Source: Pseudolysobacter sp964466115
GTDB lineage: Bacteria > Pseudomonadota > Gammaproteobacteria > Xanthomonadales > Rhodanobacteraceae
Length of the DNA: 64,000 bases
Assembly (NCBI GenBank): GCA_964466115.1
Contig: CAYXMH010000014.1
Coordinates: 8,593-72,592, forward strand
Direction of reading: 5' to 3'
Shown here: in pieces, positions 59,354 through 64,000 of the stretch
How positions within the stretch are numbered: the first letter of the stretch is position 1
How the letters are laid out: every line of letters starts with the position of its first letter
Translations under genes and position numbers: made by a program
Notes under the pieces: generated by a model
What the model saw: the letters and a program-made list of their open reading frames with translations, nothing else
The model's database searches: none
Told to the model about the DNA's origin: nothing

Positions 59354-59683
59354 TTAACTGCCAACAACCACAGTGATGTGGCTGGTGCGCTTGATGATGC
59401 GGGCCCCGCGCCCTTTGGCGCGAGCGTGCATACGTTTCATGGTCGGGCCGTCATTGACGAAAATTTGTGAAACTTTCAACTCGTCAACATCGGCACCCGA
59501 ATTGTTCTCGGCATTCGCAATCGCCGAGAGCAGTACCTTTTTAACAATTTGTGCCGCTTTTTTATTGCTAAAGGCGAGCAAATGCGTGGCGGGGCCAACT
59601 GGCATGCCGCGAACTTGATCGCAAACCAAGCGGGCTTTCTGCGGAGAGATGCGCGCGCTGCGTAATATCGCTTTCGTTTCCAT
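59354..59683 (-). CDS. rplV: 50S ribosomal protein L22
   Basis: A 109-residue protein: ARISPQKARLVCDQVRGMPV, AIANAENNSGADVDELKV, RMHARAKGRGARIIKRTSHI. I choose ATG 59683 (METKAIL), aligned with the E. coli start. ATG 59695, which overlaps the rpsS stop (TAATG), adds four residues and is a real alternative. Confidence 0.94.
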   Translation of the reverse strand: METKAILRSARISPQKARLVCDQVRGMPVGPATHLLAFSNKKAAQIVKKVLLSAIANAENNSGADVDELKVSQIFVNDGPTMKRMHARAKGRGARIIKRTSHITVVVGS

Positions 59684-59694
59684 GCTGCTATCCA

Positions 59695-59976
59695 TTACTT
59701 CGCTGCTACCGCTTTCTTGTCGCCCGAATGGCCTTTAAAGGTGCGCGTTACCGCGAACTCACCAAACTTATGGCCAACCATATTTTCGTTTACCAGCACC
59801 GGTACGTGTTGCCGACCGTTATGAACCGCAATCGTCAAACCCACCATTTCCGGTAGCACCATCGAACGGCGCGACCAAGTCTTGATCGGACGCTTGTTGT
59901 TGGTGGATACCGCCGCTTCGACCTTCTTCAGAAGATGCAAGTCGACGAACGGACCTTTTTTTAGTGAACGCGCCAT
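59695..59976 (-). CDS. rpsS: 30S ribosomal protein S19
   Basis: A 93-residue protein: MARSLKKGPFVDLHLLKKVE, KTWSRRSMVLPEMVGLTIAVHNG, and MVGHKFGEFAVTRTFKGH. Confidence 0.97.
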   Translation of the reverse strand: MARSLKKGPFVDLHLLKKVEAAVSTNNKRPIKTWSRRSMVLPEMVGLTIAVHNGRQHVPVLVNENMVGHKFGEFAVTRTFKGHSGDKKAVAAK

Positions 59977-60004
59977 GATCGCTTCCTAGTTACTTCATTG
60001 CCTA

Positions 60005-60826
60005 TTACTTACGCCGGCGCACAATAAATTGCTGTGTGCGCTTGTTGTTACGGGTCTTGTATCCTTTGGTCGGGACACCCCATGGGCTAACCGGATGACG
60101 GCCGCCAGAGGTTTTACCTTCACCACCACCGTGCGGATGATCCACCGGATTCATCGCCACGCCGCGAACGGTTGGGCGAATGCCGAGCCAGCGTTTTGCA
60201 CCGGCCTTGCCGATCTTGCGCAGGTTGTGTTCCGAGTTACCGACTTCGCCAATCGTGGCGCAACAGTCAGCCGGCACCCTGCGCATCTCGCCCGAACGCA
60301 ACCGTAAGGTGGCGTAGGTGCCTTCGCGGGCGACCAACTGCACCGAGGCGCCGGCGCTGCGCGCAATCTGCGCGCCTTTGCCTGGCTTCATCTCAATGCA
60401 ATGCACGGTGGCACCGATTGGAATATTGCGCAAAGGTAAGGAGTTGCCGGGTTTAATCGGCGCATCGCGGCCCGCCATCAGCTGATCGCCAACTTGGATT
60501 CCTTTCGGAGCGATGATGTAACGCCGCTCACCATCGGAATAGCAAACCAATGCGACATGCGCAGTACGATTCGGATCGTATTCAAGACGTTCGACGCGGC
60601 AGGCGATACCTTCCTTGTCGCGCTTGAAATCAATGATGCGATAGTGTTGCTTGTGTCCACCGCCTTGATGGCGAACCGTAATGCGACCGTAATGGTTGCG
60701 GCCACCGGTTTTGCTCTTAGGCTCGATCAATGCCGCATGCGGCGCGCCTTTATGCAATCCAGGCGTTACTACGCGCACGGTGTTGCGCCGTCCAGGTGAA
60801 GTTGGCTTTAGTGTAATAAGTGCCAT
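60005..60826 (-). CDS. rplB: 50S ribosomal protein L2
   Basis: A 273-residue protein: MALITLKPTSPGRRNTVRVV, GRITVRHQGGGHKQHYRIIDFKR, PHGGGEGKTSGGRHPVSPWG and RRRK. The His near PHGGGE is the conserved residue near the peptidyl transferase centre. Confidence 0.97.
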   Translation of the reverse strand: MALITLKPTSPGRRNTVRVVTPGLHKGAPHAALIEPKSKTGGRNHYGRITVRHQGGGHKQHYRIIDFKRDKEGIACRVERLEYDPNRTAHVALVCYSDGERRYIIAPKGIQVGDQLMAGRDAPIKPGNSLPLRNIPIGATVHCIEMKPGKGAQIARSAGASVQLVAREGTYATLRLRSGEMRRVPADCCATIGEVGNSEHNLRKIGKAGAKRWLGIRPTVRGVAMNPVDHPHGGGEGKTSGGRHPVSPWGVPTKGYKTRNNKRTQQFIVRRRK

Positions 60827-60837
60827 GGGTACTCCGC

Positions 60838-61131
60838 TTAGGCCTTCGCCGTCACGTCAATGGTTTGACCTGCGTGCAATCGCACATAGGCCTTGCGCCA
60901 GCTGCCACGGCTGCCGGCGCGCGAACGGAAGGCTTTGGTTTTACCCTTCACGTTAAGCATATTGACCGACTCGACTTGCACATTGAACAGCTGTTCAACG
61001 GCCGCTTTCACGTCGGCTTTGGTTGCGCCAAACGCAACCTCAAAAACGTACTGACTGGTTTCCTGCAAGCGCGCACTCTTTTCAGAGATATGCGGCGCGC
61101 GCAGTATGCTTAATATGTGTTCGGTGGTCAT
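60838..61131 (-). CDS. rplW: 50S ribosomal protein L23
   Basis: A 97-residue protein: SILRAPHISEKSARLQE, TKADVKAAVEQLFNVQVESV. I start at ATG 61131, which overlaps the rplD stop (ATGA) and has GGAG 8 bases upstream; the in-frame ATG at 61140 lies inside rplD and lacks such a site. Confidence 0.95.
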   Translation of the reverse strand: MTTEHILSILRAPHISEKSARLQETSQYVFEVAFGATKADVKAAVEQLFNVQVESVNMLNVKGKTKAFRSRAGSRGSWRKAYVRLHAGQTIDVTAKA

Positions 61132-61730
61132 GCCAGCCACTCCTCAATCTTCTTAACCGTATCGACCGTCATGACAACGTGATCGGCATCCACCAATGAC
61201 ACCGGATCCAACGCCGCGACATCCACCACCGCCACATGCGGTAAGTTTCGCGCCGCCAGGAACAAGTTGGTATCCGCATTCTCGATCACGATGAGCGTGC
61301 GGCCGGCTTCCATATCGTTTAACTTTGCGACCAAGCTTTTGGTCTTCGGCGCATCGACCTGGAACGAGTCGACAATTTTTAACCGCCCCTGCCGATTCAA
61401 CTCCGACAAAATCACCTGCAACGCACCGCGATACATTTTGCGGTTGATCTTTTGCGCAAAAGAACGCGGCTTGGCTGCAAACGTCACACCACCGCCGATA
61501 AAAATCGGGGCGCGGTAATCGCCGTGACGAGCGCCGCCGCCTTTTTGTTTCTTGAATTTCTTCGTCGTACCGGTTACTTCGGAACGCGTCTTCTGCGCCT
61601 TGGTGCCCGCGCGGCCGGCGTTGCGAAACGCAACGACGACCTGATGGACCAAGTCACCGGAAAACTCGCGATTGAAGATCGCGTCGGATACCGACAACGG
61701 TTTTTTTGTACCAACTACCTGTAATTCCAT
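61128..61730 (-). CDS. rplD: 50S ribosomal protein L4
   Basis: A 200-residue protein: SDAIFNREFSGDLVHQVV, GTKAQKTRSEVTGTTKK, GGGARHGDYRAPIFIGGGVTF and ALQVILSELNRQG. In E. coli L4 represses the S10 operon through the leader; here the leader is beyond tuf or absent from view. Confidence 0.97.
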   Translation of the reverse strand: MELQVVGTKKPLSVSDAIFNREFSGDLVHQVVVAFRNAGRAGTKAQKTRSEVTGTTKKFKKQKGGGARHGDYRAPIFIGGGVTFAAKPRSFAQKINRKMYRGALQVILSELNRQGRLKIVDSFQVDAPKTKSLVAKLNDMEAGRTLIVIENADTNLFLAARNLPHVAVVDVAALDPVSLVDADHVVMTVDTVKKIEEWLA

Positions 61731-61740
61731 GGTCTAACCC

Positions 61741-62382
61741 TCAGCCTTTGGCGGTCGGACGGATAATGACGTCACCGCCACTGGCACCCGGTACCGCGCC
61801 ACGCACCGCAATCAAATGACGCTCGGCATCGATTTTTACCACTTCGAGCTCCTGCGTCGATTGCCGCACACTGCCCATATGACCGGCCATTTTCTTACCC
61901 GGGAATACACGACCCGGCGTTTGACGCTGACCGATCGAACCTGGCGCACGATGCGATAGCGAGTTACCGTGAGTTGCGTCGCCCATGGTGAAATTGTGCC
62001 GTTTAATCGTACCGGCAAACCCTTTGCCCTTGGTTACGCCTGCAACGTCAACAATCTGACCGGCTTTGAATACTTCGTCGGCCTTAAGCTCACCGCCCAC
62101 GCTGTAGTTGGCAATGTCTTTCGAATCGACGCGAAATTCCCAAAGACCGCGTCCAGCCTCAACCTTCGCTTTCGCGAAGTGACCGCTGATCGGTTTGGTC
62201 AGCAACGCCGCGCGTTTCGCACCGGCCGTTACTTGAATTGCGCTATACCCATCGGTTTCGACGGTTTTCACCTGAGTGATGCGATTCGGTGTCGCCTCAA
62301 TCAAGGTCACCGGAATCGATTCACCTTCGGGGGTGAAGATTCGTGTCATACCGCATTTACGGCCCACTAATCCGATAGTCAT
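61741..62382 (-). CDS. rplC: 50S ribosomal protein L3
   Basis: A 213-residue protein: IGLVGRKCGMTRIFTPEGESIPVT, GVTKGKGFAGTIKRHNFTMG, ATHGNSLSHRAPGSIGQRQTPGRVFPGKKMAGHMG (split motif), ending VIIRPTAKG. AGGAA lies upstream of the ATG. Confidence 0.97.
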   Translation of the reverse strand: MTIGLVGRKCGMTRIFTPEGESIPVTLIEATPNRITQVKTVETDGYSAIQVTAGAKRAALLTKPISGHFAKAKVEAGRGLWEFRVDSKDIANYSVGGELKADEVFKAGQIVDVAGVTKGKGFAGTIKRHNFTMGDATHGNSLSHRAPGSIGQRQTPGRVFPGKKMAGHMGSVRQSTQELEVVKIDAERHLIAVRGAVPGASGGDVIIRPTAKG

Positions 62383-62455
62383 TTTCCGCTGTTCCTAAAA
62401 TATTTTTCAATGCCACACTTCGTTAGTTAGTCCGGGAATGCTTCCACATCCCCCA

Positions 62456-62500
62456 ATTCGAACTTCGTTCGAATAACCCCCTTAACTTAAGGGGGTTAAA
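62456..62500. repeat. hairpin plus CCCCCTTAACTTAAGGGGG palindrome, copy 2 (rpsJ-rplC gap)
   Basis: ATTCGAAC-TTC-GTTCGAAT at 62456-62474 (GAA triloop on the minus strand, 8-bp stem) is followed by AAC and the 24-base palindrome CCCCCTTAACTTAAGGGGG plus TTAAA at 62477-62500. GCTTCCACATCCCC precedes it, as in the rplN-rplX gap. It lies between rpsJ and rplC. Confidence 0.85.
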
Positions 62501-62520
62501 AATATCGCACGCTTTACTTC

Positions 62521-62832
62521 TCAATAAAGTTTGATCTGCACATCGACGCCGGCGGCGAGGTCCAGCTTCATCAACGCATCCACGGTTTTATCGTTTGGAT
62601 CGATGATGTCGAGAACGCGCTTATGCGTGCGGGTTTCGTATTGGTCACGCGCATCTTTATCGGCATGCGGCGAAACCAATATCGTGTAGCGCTCCATCTT
62701 GGTCGGCAACGGAATCGGGCCGCGCACCTGAGCACCGGTACGTTTAGCCGTTTCCACAATTTCGCTCGCCGAACGATCAATCAAGCGATGATCGTACGCT
62801 TTGAGTCGAATCCGAATTTTCTGGTCAGCCAT
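62521..62832 (-). CDS. rpsJ: 30S ribosomal protein S10
   Basis: A 103-residue protein: QKIRIRLKAYDHRLIDRSASEIVETAKRTG (first half), PIPLPTKMERYTILVSPH and VDIQIKLY-type end (VDVQIKLY). The start is ATG 62832 (MADQKIR), with AAGGA about 9 bases upstream; a longer frame to 62913 overlaps tuf and is not real. S10 also acts in NusB-dependent antitermination. Confidence 0.97.
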   Translation of the reverse strand: MADQKIRIRLKAYDHRLIDRSASEIVETAKRTGAQVRGPIPLPTKMERYTILVSPHADKDARDQYETRTHKRVLDIIDPNDKTVDALMKLDLAAGVDVQIKLY

Positions 62833-62851
62833 TGCCGTGTTCCTTGAAAAC

Positions 62852-64000
<1,149 letters not shown>

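Overview
The window looks like a chromosomal piece of a gammaproteobacterium, with some leaning towards the Xanthomonadales/Lysobacterales side. The evidence is the miaA-hfq-hflX-hflK-hflC-DUF2065-purA block, rapA, the tdh/kbl pair, tandem M13 peptidases, a type-2 malate dehydrogenase, a class II DAHP synthase and a spc/alpha ribosomal block without rpmJ. The taxon is inferred from gene order and family resemblance only. No phage, integrase, transposase, CRISPR array, tRNA or rRNA gene is visible.

Layout: (1) 1-8.8 kb holds nadC, a Ser/Thr kinase with a sulfatase-modifying-type C-terminus next to a tail-anchored double-FHA protein, a thioredoxin/CnoX-like protein, a small P-loop kinase, a DUF502 membrane protein fused in tandem to a VUT/YhhQ transporter, and a Sel1-like secreted protein. 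(2) 8.9-16.1 kb holds two tandem M13 metallopeptidases and rapA. (3) 16.3-22.9 kb holds the purA/hflC/hflK/hflX/hfq/miaA block on the minus strand; hflX appears to start at a CTG two bases after hfq. (4) 23-30 kb holds threonine catabolism (tdh, kbl), a secreted nuclease, a pseudouridine synthase and an OprF-like porin. (5) 30-39.7 kb holds propionate catabolism by the methylcitrate cycle (prpD, prpC, prpB), interrupted by a divergent GST/fadH pair, then mdh, an aminotransferase and a cyclophilin. (6) 40-48.8 kb holds typA, a secreted subtilase, a cupredoxin, a small accessory cluster (DUF4440 lipoprotein, zinc-ribbon protein, Imm63-like protein, unknown protein), a class II DAHP synthase and dsbB. 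(7) 48.9-64 kb holds the S10-spc-alpha ribosomal block on the minus strand, from tuf (cut by the window end) to rplQ.

The gene content is mostly housekeeping. The less ordinary material is between genes. At least six families of inverted repeats sit at gene borders: a REPIN-like element, a CTTCGACAGGCTCAG-type element, a GNRA-capped pair, a TAGGGTGGGCC palindrome in two copies, a CCCCTTGATGG element in two copies, and hairpins with a GAA triloop and tandem G-A mismatches whose arms differ between loci. Two of these lie inside the ribosomal protein operon. One 98-base unit is tandemly duplicated between rplN and rplX, and a terminator plus a consensus -10 box separates secY from rpsM exactly where rpmJ would be expected.

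I did not find a gene set that I can defend as a new multi-gene system. The best candidates for follow-up are the hairpin family with covarying arms, the duplicated leader in the ribosomal operon, the kinase/FHA pair, and the orphan immunity-like cluster at 45.7-46.9 kb.
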